Assembly: GCF_000620805.1 (NCBI RefSeq)
Contig: NZ_KK211187.1
Span: forward strand, 1,908,398-1,972,397
Reading direction: 5' to 3'
Source: Exiguobacterium undae DSM 14481
GTDB lineage: Bacteria; Bacillota; Bacilli; Exiguobacteriales; Exiguobacteriaceae
Length of the DNA stretch: 64,000 nucleotides
Position 1 is the first letter of the stretch, and every line of letters starts with the position of its first letter. Below are positions 7,742 to 16,792 of this stretch, piece by piece. Under the pieces are notes generated by a model, which saw nothing but the letters and a program-made list of their open reading frames with translations, had not been told where the DNA came from and did no database searches. The translations under genes and the position numbers were made by a program.

Positions 7742-9277
7742 TCAAAAAGTATAGCATATGACCGCTTCATACGGTCTTAAAACTGATGATGGTTGCTCGT
7801 GCGTCGCACAAAGTATACGCTCGATTTCAAAGGGATGTTCTACTTCCTGATCCGTCAGATTCACTAGAACCGTCACTGCCCGTTCCGTGGGATCAGTTCG
7901 TCGAAAACAAAGAAGACGTTCATTCGTTTCCATCATGCAAAACCGCCCTTTCATCAGGACGGGATAGGTTTTTCGCAATCCAATCAATTGACGATACAGG
8001 AACAACAAACTGCTTTTGTCTTGTTGCTGATTTTCTACGGTTCTTCCGCTTTCTATTTTCACTGCTCTTAACCAGGGTTCGGATTTAGAAAATCCAGATG
8101 ATCCACTTGTCCATGCCATCGGAATCCGGGCATGATCGCGTCCTTTCATCCGGACACCTTCCAGATTATCAGATGTTTTCAAGTAGTTTAATGTCTCGAT
8201 ATCCTTATAATCCTCCAGTTGAATCAATTCGTTCGTCATCCCGATCTCGTCACCTTGGTAAATGAAAGGCGTTCCCCTCAGTCCGAACTGGAGGACCGCC
8301 AGCATCGCTGCGGCCTCCAGACTGTCAGCGTACCAACGGGAAATTGCGCGTGGTTGATCGTGGTTATTCCAAAACAAGCTGTTCCATCCACCGTCCTGCA
8401 ACCGTTCCTGCCAGCTGATCAGTGTGTCTTTGAAGCGTCGTCTGGAAAACGGAGCCAGCTCCCATTTTCCTCTCCCCGTCTGTTCATCTAACGCCGTCAC
8501 CTCAAAATTAAAGACCATATCCAGCAGAGATGCCTGTTGAAGTTCGATGATTTGTCCGGCGTTTAAAGCACCTGCTTCACCGACCAGCACCAATCCGGAT
8601 GAATCGACACGCGACAGCAGCGTCTTCAAACCGGCTTTTACTTTATCGAAACAAAACCACTCCAAAGTGTCGACATTTTTTCCGATTAAATCGATCACAT
8701 CGAATCGAAACCCCTTGACGCCCTGCTTGACCCAATATGAAAGGACGTCGGCCAATTCTTTCCCCATTTGTTCCTGTCCCCAGTTCAAGTCCGGTTGTTC
8801 CGGTGCAAAGGAATGAAAGTAGTATTGTTTACGGATCGGAGAATATGTCCAGGCACTGCCTCCAAAAAATGAGTTCATCGCATTCGGCTTGTCCCGCCAA
8901 ATATAATACTCTCCGTATGGACCGGACGGATCCAGTTCAGATGCTTTAAACCACTCATGTGTATGGGAAGTGTGGTTCGCAACGATATCCATCATGACAC
9001 CTATCTGCCGTGCTTTCGCGTCTTTCAATAAGGACGTCATGTCTGCACGAGTTCCGAAAATCGGATCAATATCATAATAGTCGCTGATATCATACCCGTT
9101 ATCAAAACCCGGTGAACGATAGACAGGACCGAGCCAGATGAGGTCCACCCCTAACCAGGACAAATAATCCAACCGACTGCGAATCCCGTTCAAATCACCG
9201 ATGCCGTCGTCATTGGAATCTTGAAAACTTTTGGGATAGATGTGATAGATAATCTTATTTTGAATATGTGTTTTCAT
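7742..9277 (-). CDS. GH13 alpha-glucosidase, oligo-1,6-glucosidase type
   Basis: 511 residues, intracellular (no signal peptide). The four GH13 regions are intact: DIVANHTS (97-104), GFRFDVIDL with nucleophile Asp193, VGEAG with acid/base Glu234, and FWNNHDQPR with Asp307. The Val after the nucleophile is the residue associated with alpha-1,6 specificity in GH13_31 enzymes. Start at 9277 has AGGAGG upstream; a longer in-frame reading to 9382 would lie inside the GH94 gene. It is third in the operon after GH3 and GH94. An alpha-glucosidase beside beta-glucan enzymes is odd, so its substrate is open (isomaltose-type sugars, or side products of the phosphorylase). Confidence 0.8.
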   Translation of the reverse strand: MKTHIQNKIIYHIYPKSFQDSNDDGIGDLNGIRSRLDYLSWLGVDLIWLGPVYRSPGFDNGYDISDYYDIDPIFGTRADMTSLLKDAKARQIGVMMDIVANHTSHTHEWFKASELDPSGPYGEYYIWRDKPNAMNSFFGGSAWTYSPIRKQYYFHSFAPEQPDLNWGQEQMGKELADVLSYWVKQGVKGFRFDVIDLIGKNVDTLEWFCFDKVKAGLKTLLSRVDSSGLVLVGEAGALNAGQIIELQQASLLDMVFNFEVTALDEQTGRGKWELAPFSRRRFKDTLISWQERLQDGGWNSLFWNNHDQPRAISRWYADSLEAAAMLAVLQFGLRGTPFIYQGDEIGMTNELIQLEDYKDIETLNYLKTSDNLEGVRMKGRDHARIPMAWTSGSSGFSKSEPWLRAVKIESGRTVENQQQDKSSLLFLYRQLIGLRKTYPVLMKGRFCMMETNERLLCFRRTDPTERAVTVLVNLTDQEVEHPFEIERILCATHEQPSSVLRPYEAVICYTF

Positions 9278-9311
9278 GATTCGCCTCCTAAAAAAGGGAA
9301 GACGCATTGCG

Positions 9312-12300
9312 TCATCCCTCCACTGTAATGATGATTCGGTTGATGTCCCCGGTCGTCTGTTCCAGTTCTTCTCGCGAGACACGGCGTCCGGATGTCCGGT
9401 AAGGGTTCAATATGGACGTTCCGGTCAATTCTTGTCCGTTACATGCAATGGAAAACGACTTCCCTTGTTTAAGTTGAATCTGATAAGGTGTTCCGAAGAG
9501 ATGCAGCGAAAACTCGACCGGCTCCGAGACAACGGGATCAAATTCCAATTCGTCTTCATGTATACGAATACCTAAGACATGTGACAGTAATTGATTAAAC
9601 CAGATACCTGGACCGCTGGAGTAAATGCGCCAGCCTCCCTTGACAGCAACACTGCCTTCTTTTAAACGATCAAACTGGTCTTGAGCTTCGTAACGGGTCT
9701 TAAAGTCTCCGTCTGAACTGCTGAAATACGCATTTCGTTGTCGTAAAGCTGCATTTGGGACGGCAGTCATCGAAACCGGATTAATCACTTCAAGTGCAGT
9801 GACCGTCTCAGCCGACCGACCGAGTTTTGTTAATGCTTCGATATATCGGATATGCGCGTGGACATACTGAAGACCGATTTCCCGTCCGAAATTGGCAGCT
9901 TGTTCCGCCCGCATAAAATGATGACTGACGCCGCCGCGATATGCAGCCGGCTTATCCATCAAACGAACGCCATCCGGAAACTTCAGGTGTTCGGCAATCA
10001 GTGTCATGTTTTGATTCGCCTGCTCTTTTGAAACCAGTTCACTGATAATACTCCGTGTCATGGGCAGGAGTCGATACTTCATCCGGAGAGTCTCATCGGA
10101 CGGATGAATCATCGGTTGGTAGCCTTGATCCGTCACATGAAGAAAACCCGGTATCACGTCATCAAGAATCATCTCTTTTTCGAATTGGCGTTTGATTTCT
10201 GCACTGAGTCGTTTCAATTTCAAACTGAGCGGCTGTATGCTTGAGAGCGCACTCGACAGTTGATCCATCATCTGATAGGTCAGGGCGACCGTCCATGTAC
10301 TGATCAGATTGCGTTTCAATTCCTCATCCGCCGGTTGCAACGTGTCGTCCCAGTCGCCTCCACCGTAAGCTGAAAACACGGAATCTCCTACAAAATCGTC
10401 CTCGATTTTCTGAATCGCCTGTTCGATATGATGTACCAATGACTTCTCGCTGACGACCTCACCTGTTTTGTTACGAAACGGAATGATTTCTTCCAAACAG
10501 GAGAGGTCGTTTGTTCGAATCAAGTAATCGGAGACAGCTTTAAGCGGCCAGACAATGATATCCCCGTGACTGTCTTCCTGCTGAATCCCTTCGTATTCAT
10601 CGAACATAAACCATTGCGGCCAGTCCCCTGCTTCAAACTGATGTGAAAAGATCGTCAATACGAGCGCACGGGCTTCCTCAAAATGACCCGTTGCCAACAA
10701 AAATTCCATTGGACCTTGCGAGACATCACGCGTCCCCCAAGCTGCACCACCATACTGTTCCAACCCATGTGGTGATTGATAATGAATTCGCATATTTTGT
10801 ACATACCATCGCACCTGCATGTCCATCGCCTGCCATTTATCGGCTTTGCTTTCAAAATGCAGACCGTTTCGGTAACGGTTCATCCAGACGTCATACAATC
10901 GCTTTTCCTCTTGTTCTTCGAAGACAAGCCGGTCTTTCCCCACACCAAGGCGAAGTGTCAATATGTTCGTTTCATCAAATTGCATCCAGATCAAATCATC
11001 CTCGAAACCCCGGTCAAAACCGTCTGATGATTGTCGGATCGTAAACTGTTGATCGGCTTCGATCGTATACGTCAAATCCGGCAAGTGTGCCGAACTGTCC
11101 GCATCGGGATCAGCCGAAAACAGCAGACGTTTGTCCTGTTGCTGCATTTGAAACGGCACTACATATTCCTGAGTGTGCATCGCAATCTGTTGACTCACCT
11201 TGAATCGAAGCGGCTGTGTACTGTTGATTGACAATTGAATCACCGGAGATTCAGCACCGATCACCGTCCGTACCGTGATGGTCTCGGAACCGATGAAATA
11301 ATGCCATACTGCCTCCTGCATCCCCATTTCAAACAGTGAGGGAAGTGTCAACAAATGATTGGTTCCTTCATATTCGACATAAATTCGCTGGCCGGAAGTT
11401 TTCGGGATATTCAAGGGATTACGAATATTCGTCATCCATTTGTTGTAGTTGGTATTACCCCAGACGATATGTGAATTGAAGACCCCGTTCATGAAGACCG
11501 TCGTCGCGAGTTTGGGCGCAGCAGGCATCAGACTACCGGCAGTCAATAAAATGTTCCCGTGGCTTCGTTCTACCAGCAGTTCCTTCTCCTGCAAGACAAC
11601 GTGTCCTCCATCCGGCGTAAAGAATGACAACAACTGTCCGTCCACGTACTCTTCCAACTGACGGTCGGGATACAACTCATGTAAACGGTCCTCAGATACC
11701 GGCTCACCGCTCAATGTGATGTTTTGAGTCCGGGCGAACGGCCGGGTTATCTTTTCCCATCCTGCTGAAGGTTTCGTTCCAAGCTCCGGCATGGATCCGA
11801 TTGTGTCTTCAGATAATGCTTCTTCAAGATGCGGAGCAATCCGCAGTTCAAACCATAATGTGTCCGTTTCAGACAGATCGATTTCTCTCGTCCGGATGGT
11901 CGGTAAGGCAAACTCATACTGGTAAATGCGGGACGCCAGTCGTCCATTTAACCCTTCCGGACGATTCGTCTTTCGGTAGTCCGTTCCGTAGACATCGAAT
12001 CCGTCTGTCGCATACTCTGCAATGTCTTCAGAACACGCCATCAGAACACCTGGGAACCCCGTTGACTGTTGTTGATTTTGCCGTGCTAAAAGAACCGAAT
12101 CGTATTTAGCATAGTCGATGTACTGTGCCATATAAGCTTCATTCGTTCTGACACCCGCCTCATCGGCGAGACCGAGATCCTGCACATACGTCACGTCATA
12201 CCGTCCCTCACCGTCAAACGATAGATCAAACCGAAGTCCGTCCGAGTGTACAAGTGCAGTCACCGTGTAAGTGAAATCGCCATGATTTCCGGACCAACGA

Positions 12301-12533
12301 ATGTGGGAGTCCGACAATTCAAACGTGCTGGGTGAAGCGATTCCGAGTAACGGCAGTGCTTCGCCGCCATTGAAGCGGACATAAAAGTTCATCAAGGAAC
12401 CGTCCAACGGATGATGAATCAGCTGATTGATCATCAATTGACCGTATTTAAGTTGTTGGATATCTCCGAACGGAGTCAGCGTGACCAACGTTTCACCTTG
12501 CTGAAGTTGAAGTTTTTTCGTCATCATGTTCAT
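9312..12533 (-). CDS. GH94 glycoside phosphorylase, probable 1,2-beta-oligoglucan phosphorylase
   Basis: 1073 residues, cytoplasmic. An N-terminal beta-sandwich half is followed by a (alpha/alpha)6-barrel half; GGGDWDDTLQP near residue 725 matches the GH94 motif carrying the general-acid Asp, and the C-terminal part has WRIYSSGPGIWFNQLL near 1000. Length and layout fit 1,2-beta-oligoglucan (sophorooligosaccharide) phosphorylases such as Listeria innocua Lin1839, which release alpha-glucose 1-phosphate, rather than the shorter cellobiose phosphorylases (about 800). Listeria has the same GH94-GH3-binding protein-permease grouping. Start at 12533 has AAAGGAG seven bases upstream and overlaps the GH3 gene by 41 bases. 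Exact linkage is inference. Confidence 0.75.
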   Translation of the reverse strand: MNMMTKKLQLQQGETLVTLTPFGDIQQLKYGQLMINQLIHHPLDGSLMNFYVRFNGGEALPLLGIASPSTFELSDSHIRWSGNHGDFTYTVTALVHSDGLRFDLSFDGEGRYDVTYVQDLGLADEAGVRTNEAYMAQYIDYAKYDSVLLARQNQQQSTGFPGVLMACSEDIAEYATDGFDVYGTDYRKTNRPEGLNGRLASRIYQYEFALPTIRTREIDLSETDTLWFELRIAPHLEEALSEDTIGSMPELGTKPSAGWEKITRPFARTQNITLSGEPVSEDRLHELYPDRQLEEYVDGQLLSFFTPDGGHVVLQEKELLVERSHGNILLTAGSLMPAAPKLATTVFMNGVFNSHIVWGNTNYNKWMTNIRNPLNIPKTSGQRIYVEYEGTNHLLTLPSLFEMGMQEAVWHYFIGSETITVRTVIGAESPVIQLSINSTQPLRFKVSQQIAMHTQEYVVPFQMQQQDKRLLFSADPDADSSAHLPDLTYTIEADQQFTIRQSSDGFDRGFEDDLIWMQFDETNILTLRLGVGKDRLVFEEQEEKRLYDVWMNRYRNGLHFESKADKWQAMDMQVRWYVQNMRIHYQSPHGLEQYGGAAWGTRDVSQGPMEFLLATGHFEEARALVLTIFSHQFEAGDWPQWFMFDEYEGIQQEDSHGDIIVWPLKAVSDYLIRTNDLSCLEEIIPFRNKTGEVVSEKSLVHHIEQAIQKIEDDFVGDSVFSAYGGGDWDDTLQPADEELKRNLISTWTVALTYQMMDQLSSALSSIQPLSLKLKRLSAEIKRQFEKEMILDDVIPGFLHVTDQGYQPMIHPSDETLRMKYRLLPMTRSIISELVSKEQANQNMTLIAEHLKFPDGVRLMDKPAAYRGGVSHHFMRAEQAANFGREIGLQYVHAHIRYIEALTKLGRSAETVTALEVINPVSMTAVPNAALRQRNAYFSSSDGDFKTRYEAQDQFDRLKEGSVAVKGGWRIYSSGPGIWFNQLLSHVLGIRIHEDELEFDPVVSEPVEFSLHLFGTPYQIQLKQGKSFSIACNGQELTGTSILNPYRTSGRRVSREELEQTTGDINRIIITVEG

Positions 12534-14694
12534 GTTGAATCTCCTTTACGACTCGATTTAATGCAAATTCAGCAGATAAGCCTTCCGTGCTGCTTGGTCC
12601 GACAAACAGCGTGAAGTATCCGTCGTCTGCACTGTGGCTTCCGTCCGGATGCAGATAAGCTAGCATATCCAAACTGATTGTCAACTCGACCTCGATGCTC
12701 GTCCCCGGTGCAATCGTCACTCGATTAAACCCTTTTAACTGTTTGACTGGACGCGACACCTTCGCTACCTGATCCTGAATGTACCATTGGATGATTTCAT
12801 CACCTTCCACCGTACTCGTATTGCTCACTTTAACGGTAGCGGTGATATCCCCGTGCCCACAATCATGATGTGACAAGGTTAGTTGCTCATAGTCAAACTG
12901 CGCATAACTCATTCCAAAACCGAACGGGAACAACGCTTCGTTTGGTGCATCTAAATATTTGCTCGTGTAACGCATATCTGCATTTTCAATATCTGCCGGG
13001 CGTCCTGTCCGCAAGGCATCATAACGAAGCGGCATTTGACCGACGTGATGCGGGAATGACATCGTCAGCTTGGCAGAGGGCGATTGATGACCATACAAGA
13101 GATTGTAGACCGCATGTCCTGTTTCCGTTCCCGGATACCATGCTTCGAGAATGGCCGTAGAATAACGCTCGACTTTACGTAAATCAAGTGGACGTCCATT
13201 AAAGAGTACTGTAACGATTGGAATATTTAACGCAGCTAATTTTCGTAATCCATCCACTTGTGTCTTCGGCAAACGAATATCCGTTTTGCTGCCCGCTTCA
13301 CCGCTCATCCAAGAAGCTTCACCTAATGCGAGGACGATCACCTCTGCTTGCCGTGCCGTTTCGACTGCCGCCTCCCAATCGACTTCCTCTTCTACACCAG
13401 AACCCGGACTATACGAGAACGGTATCCCCTTCTCCCGAAATGCTTCTATCAACGGAATAGCTTCTTCCGTTTTCCCACTTCCGGCCCAAGGACCAAGAAC
13501 ATCAGTCGAGGTGATAAAAGGTCCAATCAAAGCAATCTTTTGATTCGAAAGCGGCAAAATATCCTCATTTTTCAATAAAACAATACTCTTTTCAGCCAAT
13601 TCCCGAGCATGAGCACGATGTTCTGGTGCGAGATGGACCGCTTGCTCCGTCATCGTCTCGATTCCCCGGTATGGATGCTCAAATAAGCCGAGTTCATCTT
13701 TTAATCTTAAAATGCGTAAAACAGCTTCATCCAACTTACCGACTGAGATTCTCTTTTGTTCAATCGCTTCTTCTAAGTGATTGAGGTATGCACCTGACAT
13801 CATATCGATATCGACACCTGCCTCCATCGCCAATCGACCTGCGTCCGCCAAGGATTCTGCCACACCATGAAAGATGACTTCTTTGATCGACGACCAATCC
13901 GATATCGTCACACCGTCAAACGCCCATTCTTTCCGGAGAATGTCCCGTAGCAGATAGGTACTGACAGTCGCTGGAATACCGTCTACGACGTTGAAGCTTG
14001 TCATGACCATTTTGGCACCTTCGTCCAACGCACGTTTGTAGGCCGGCAAATAAAATTCCCGTAACTCGCGGTCGGACATATCAACCGTATTGTAATCACG
14101 TCCGCCTTCAGGGGCACCATAAGCAGCAAAGTGTTTGACACATGCTGCGAGGGTTCCTTCATTTTTTAAATCCGTTCCTTGATACCCTCGGACGAATGCC
14201 GCTGCCATTTCTCCGTTCAGCCAAACGTCTTCGCCTGTCGCTTCCATAACGCGACCCCATCGAGCATCACGTGTCAAGTCAGCCATTGGTGAAAAGGTGA
14301 CATGTAATCCGGAAACCGTTGCTTCGAATGCCGATTGTCTTGCCATTTGTTCAATCGCCTCTATGTCCCAGGACGAAGCCATCGCAAGAGGCACGGGATA
14401 GATTGTCCGATGACCATGAATGATATCTGCCATGAATAGTAAAGGAATTTGTAATCGATTGTGTTCTAAGTATTGGGATTGGATGTAACGTGCTTGCGCA
14501 GCATTGTTTATCCCGATGACCGAACCAATCTCCCATCGATTTTCGCTTGTGATACCACTTTCTTTCATCAATTGCGCGACCGGTCCAGTGATGACATCTT
14601 CATGATCGTCGCTATATACGGACGGTAAAATTTGAATCAACTGTCCGATTTTTTCTTGAAGCGTCATCTGCTTGATTAAATGTTCCACGTTCAT
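12493..14694 (-). CDS. GH3 beta-glucosidase, probably acting on sophorooligosaccharides
   Basis: 733 residues, no signal peptide, so intracellular. GH3 N-terminal barrel with KHFAAYG (187-193), MTSFNVVDGIPATVS (231-245) and ISDWSS whose Asp266 is the expected nucleophile; then the second alpha/beta domain and a C-terminal fibronectin-III-like domain (about 600-720). It matches the size of Listeria Lin1840, a GH3 enzyme on beta-1,2-glucooligosaccharides located next to the GH94 phosphorylase. First gene of the operon, with promoter, cre and two operators just upstream. Confidence 0.85.
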   Translation of the reverse strand: MNVEHLIKQMTLQEKIGQLIQILPSVYSDDHEDVITGPVAQLMKESGITSENRWEIGSVIGINNAAQARYIQSQYLEHNRLQIPLLFMADIIHGHRTIYPVPLAMASSWDIEAIEQMARQSAFEATVSGLHVTFSPMADLTRDARWGRVMEATGEDVWLNGEMAAAFVRGYQGTDLKNEGTLAACVKHFAAYGAPEGGRDYNTVDMSDRELREFYLPAYKRALDEGAKMVMTSFNVVDGIPATVSTYLLRDILRKEWAFDGVTISDWSSIKEVIFHGVAESLADAGRLAMEAGVDIDMMSGAYLNHLEEAIEQKRISVGKLDEAVLRILRLKDELGLFEHPYRGIETMTEQAVHLAPEHRAHARELAEKSIVLLKNEDILPLSNQKIALIGPFITSTDVLGPWAGSGKTEEAIPLIEAFREKGIPFSYSPGSGVEEEVDWEAAVETARQAEVIVLALGEASWMSGEAGSKTDIRLPKTQVDGLRKLAALNIPIVTVLFNGRPLDLRKVERYSTAILEAWYPGTETGHAVYNLLYGHQSPSAKLTMSFPHHVGQMPLRYDALRTGRPADIENADMRYTSKYLDAPNEALFPFGFGMSYAQFDYEQLTLSHHDCGHGDITATVKVSNTSTVEGDEIIQWYIQDQVAKVSRPVKQLKGFNRVTIAPGTSIEVELTISLDMLAYLHPDGSHSADDGYFTLFVGPSSTEGLSAEFALNRVVKEIQHEHDDEKTSTSAR

Positions 14695-14731
14695 CTCATC
14701 CCGCCCTTTTTAGAAAAATTGTTATTTTGTC

Positions 14732-14806
14732 GAAACGTTTCACCTGTTATTTAAAATTATAAGCGCTTACATTAAGAGGTGCAACCTTTTTATCGAAACG
14801 TTTCGA
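14732..14806 (-). promoter_or_regulatory. SigA promoter with cre site and two LacI operators before the GH3 gene
   Basis: On the minus strand TTGCAC (complement of 14779-14784), 17 bases, TATAAT (14756-14761). A cre-like site (tgtaagcgcttata on the minus strand, 14758-14771; one mismatch to consensus) overlaps the -10. Operator cores gaaacgtttc at 14732-14741 (downstream) and tcgaaacgtttcga at 14793-14806 (upstream) flank the promoter, giving two-point LacI control plus CcpA control. Confidence 0.75.
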
Positions 14807-15041
14807 AAGATTACTTAATTGTTCTTACAAAAAAGAAGTCTCCCTTTTCATCTCAAATAAAAGCAACGCTACACATCAGTTTTGAGATGTGATTTTTCTT
14901 ATTTTTTCTCCGTATACATAAAGTACAATCTGATCGACTGTTTGTCTCGTTATCCCTCTTTACTTCATTCACGGTCATCCGTCCTTTCTTCATTAAGACA
15001 ATTATATTATTGTTTCATCATCTGTTAACTTGTTTGCACAA
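14807..15041. other. Intergenic stretch between GH3 promoter and binding-protein gene
   Basis: Together with the promoter block this makes a gene-free stretch of 390 bases. It holds a plus-strand hairpin near 14871-14888 (cacatc/gatgtg) followed by a T-rich run, resembling a small terminator with no gene to serve, and a degraded gene-start copy at 14961-14988. Nothing else recognisable. Confidence 0.4.
14961..14988 (-). repeat. Relic copy of an ABC-ATPase gene start
   Basis: These 28 bases match 3265-3292 with one difference. The shared block comprises the RBS GAAAGGACGG, the ATG ACC GTG start and about ten further bases of the DrrA-like ATPase gene; after that similarity fades and the frame closes within about 40 codons. 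It looks like a fossil of a duplicated or rearranged gene start. Confidence 0.5.
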
Positions 15042-15074
15042 CAACGGGCAAACCCAAGATGGATTTGCCCGTTG
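15042..15074 (-). terminator. Hairpin terminator after the amino-acid binding-protein gene
   Basis: Perfect 11-bp stem (caacgggcaaa and its complement) with 11-base loop, ten bases after the stop. The T-run on the minus strand (TTGTTGTG) is weak. Confidence 0.6.
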
Positions 15075-15084
15075 ATTTTATGCG

Positions 15085-15906
15085 TTATACCGCATCGTGT
15101 ACGACCGAAGCCACACACCACTTCTCTTTTAATTGCTCAATCCGTTGTTTTCCTTCATAGGAGTTCATCCAAAGATTCATGACATCCAAAACTTCCGTTT
15201 GCCGATCTTGAATGAGGTAACTTTTTTCGGCCGGAATCCATTTTTCCTTTATTTTCGGGGCACCTAATCGCATATCAAGCGAGGCGTAATAAATCGCTTC
15301 GACGGTATCCGTGATCATGACATCCACTTCTCCCGCCGCGACGGCTGCCGGAATTGCTAAATTATCCGCATACATGACGATATGCGCCTGATCAAACGTC
15401 TGACGAACAAACTGTTCATTTGTGCCGCCCGGATTCAAGCCGATTGTCACATCCGGACGATTGATGGCTACAATCGACGTCAATAAATCAATATCCGAAG
15501 CGCGGACAAGAGGTGTCTTTTGGAACGATAAATAGCTTTTCGTGAAGTCACCGACAATTTCCCGTTCGATGTTCTTCGTGACGCCGCCAACGACCATATG
15601 AAATTTCCCGGCACGCAAGTCACGTGTCAACGTCCCCCATGTCGTCGGGACGAATTCGACTTCCAGTCCGGCTTTCTCGGCAAACGAGCGGATGACGTCG
15701 ATGTCAAACCCTTCATATTGATTCGTCTGACGGTTCAAGTACGTAAACGGTTTATAATCTCCGGTCGTCCCGACGACGATCTTTTTCGTCGTGAAGACGT
15801 TTTGTTTGCCGACACTGAATGAACCGGTCACATCTTTTAATCGTGTTGCTGCCAAAAGACCAGAAAGCAACAGACTTCCTCCAAGTGCTAATCCTCTTTT
15901 ATTCAC
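15085..15906 (-). CDS. Extracellular solute-binding protein, family 3 (amino-acid type)
   Basis: 273 residues starting at a GTG with GAGGAAG eight bases upstream. N-terminal signal-like segment ALGGSLLLSGLLAAT without a lipobox Cys, so secreted or membrane-tethered rather than a lipoprotein. Family 3 features: VVGTTGDYKPFTYLN (about 45-59), EGFDIDVIRSFAEKAGLEVEFV (65-86) and the GRI-like block DLLTSIVAINRPDVTIGLNPG further on. No permease or ATPase genes are adjacent, so it may serve a transporter elsewhere or act as a dehydratase-like or sensing homologue. Monocistronic by context. Confidence 0.75.
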   Translation of the reverse strand: MNKRGLALGGSLLLSGLLAATRLKDVTGSFSVGKQNVFTTKKIVVGTTGDYKPFTYLNRQTNQYEGFDIDVIRSFAEKAGLEVEFVPTTWGTLTRDLRAGKFHMVVGGVTKNIEREIVGDFTKSYLSFQKTPLVRASDIDLLTSIVAINRPDVTIGLNPGGTNEQFVRQTFDQAHIVMYADNLAIPAAVAAGEVDVMITDTVEAIYYASLDMRLGAPKIKEKWIPAEKSYLIQDRQTEVLDVMNLWMNSYEGKQRIEQLKEKWCVASVVHDAV

Positions 15907-16108
15907 TCTGCTCGCTTCCTCTCTCTGTCTGACGCTTTTTTCTGTATAATACTCAAAACAGTATCATATTGTTTTATGTTATCCAAGAGTTTTTTGATTA
16001 TTTCGTCAAAACAAGACGATGTTCGATTGCTGAGCCCTCTTATTTGCAGAACCCTTGTCCTTTCTTTCATACTGGAAAAGAATTCACAATGAATGGGAGG
16101 AATGGAAG

Positions 16109-16750
16109 ATGAGTAACGTATTTATTATTGGGGCGAACGGAAAAGTGGGTCGGCATGTGGCGAAACAATTGAGCGGGTCGGTGCACGATGTGCGGGTCGG
16201 TTTGCGCTCACCGGAACAGTTCGCAGATTTCGAAGCACTGGGGGCGACACCTGTCCTGCTTGATCTCGAACAGGATGTCTCGTCGATCACAGACGCCATC
16301 AATAACAGTGATGTCATCATCTTTACGGCAGGCTCCGGTGGTCATACGGGTGCCGATAAAACCATTCTGATCGACTTGGATGGCGCAGCAAAATCGATTG
16401 CGGCCGCAGAACACATTCAAGCGAAACAATTCATCATGGTCAGTGCGTTAAATGCCGATTCGCCGGAAACTTGGTCGGACAGCATGAAACCGTATTATGT
16501 CGCAAAACACTATGCCGATCGCCTGCTTCGGGACAGTTCCCTCGCCTATACGATCTTGCGCCCGGGTGGGTTGACGGACGATACAGGAACCGGTGCCGTG
16601 ACGACAGATCCGGCATCAACGGACAAGACGACGATCGCCCGCGAAGATGTCGCGCGTGTCGTCATCGCTGCGATTGAACAGGAATCGGCTTATCACCAAA
16701 CGATTCCCCTGCTTGAAGGAACAACACCGATCGCTGATATTTTTGCGTAA
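16109..16750 (+). CDS. NAD(P)-binding atypical SDR protein (YhfK/NmrA-like)
   Basis: 213 residues. Rossmann glycine motif VFIIGANGKVGRHVAKQL at the N-terminus, then GLRSPEQFADFEALGATPVLLDL where the second strand begins, and YYVAKHYADRLLRDSSLAYTILRPGGL (around 128-155), the YxxxK region and substrate-side motif of atypical SDRs. Start at 16109 has GGAGG eight bases upstream; an in-frame extension to 16055 lacks one. Function likely a redox or NAD(P)H-sensing role; substrate unknown. Monocistronic, ending in a shared bidirectional terminator. Confidence 0.8.
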   Translation: MSNVFIIGANGKVGRHVAKQLSGSVHDVRVGLRSPEQFADFEALGATPVLLDLEQDVSSITDAINNSDVIIFTAGSGGHTGADKTILIDLDGAAKSIAAAEHIQAKQFIMVSALNADSPETWSDSMKPYYVAKHYADRLLRDSSLAYTILRPGGLTDDTGTGAVTTDPASTDKTTIAREDVARVVIAAIEQESAYHQTIPLLEGTTPIADIFA

Positions 16751-16758
16751 TGTCAAAA

Positions 16759-16788
16759 ATGAGCTCAATCCATTTGGATTGGGCTCAT
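16759..16788. terminator. Bidirectional intrinsic terminator
   Basis: 14-bp stem (one G-T pair) with a two-base loop; T-run on the plus strand (TTTTTTT) and A-run before it, so it serves the SDR-like gene and the converging ABC-2-like gene. Confidence 0.8.
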
Positions 16789-16792
16789 TTTT

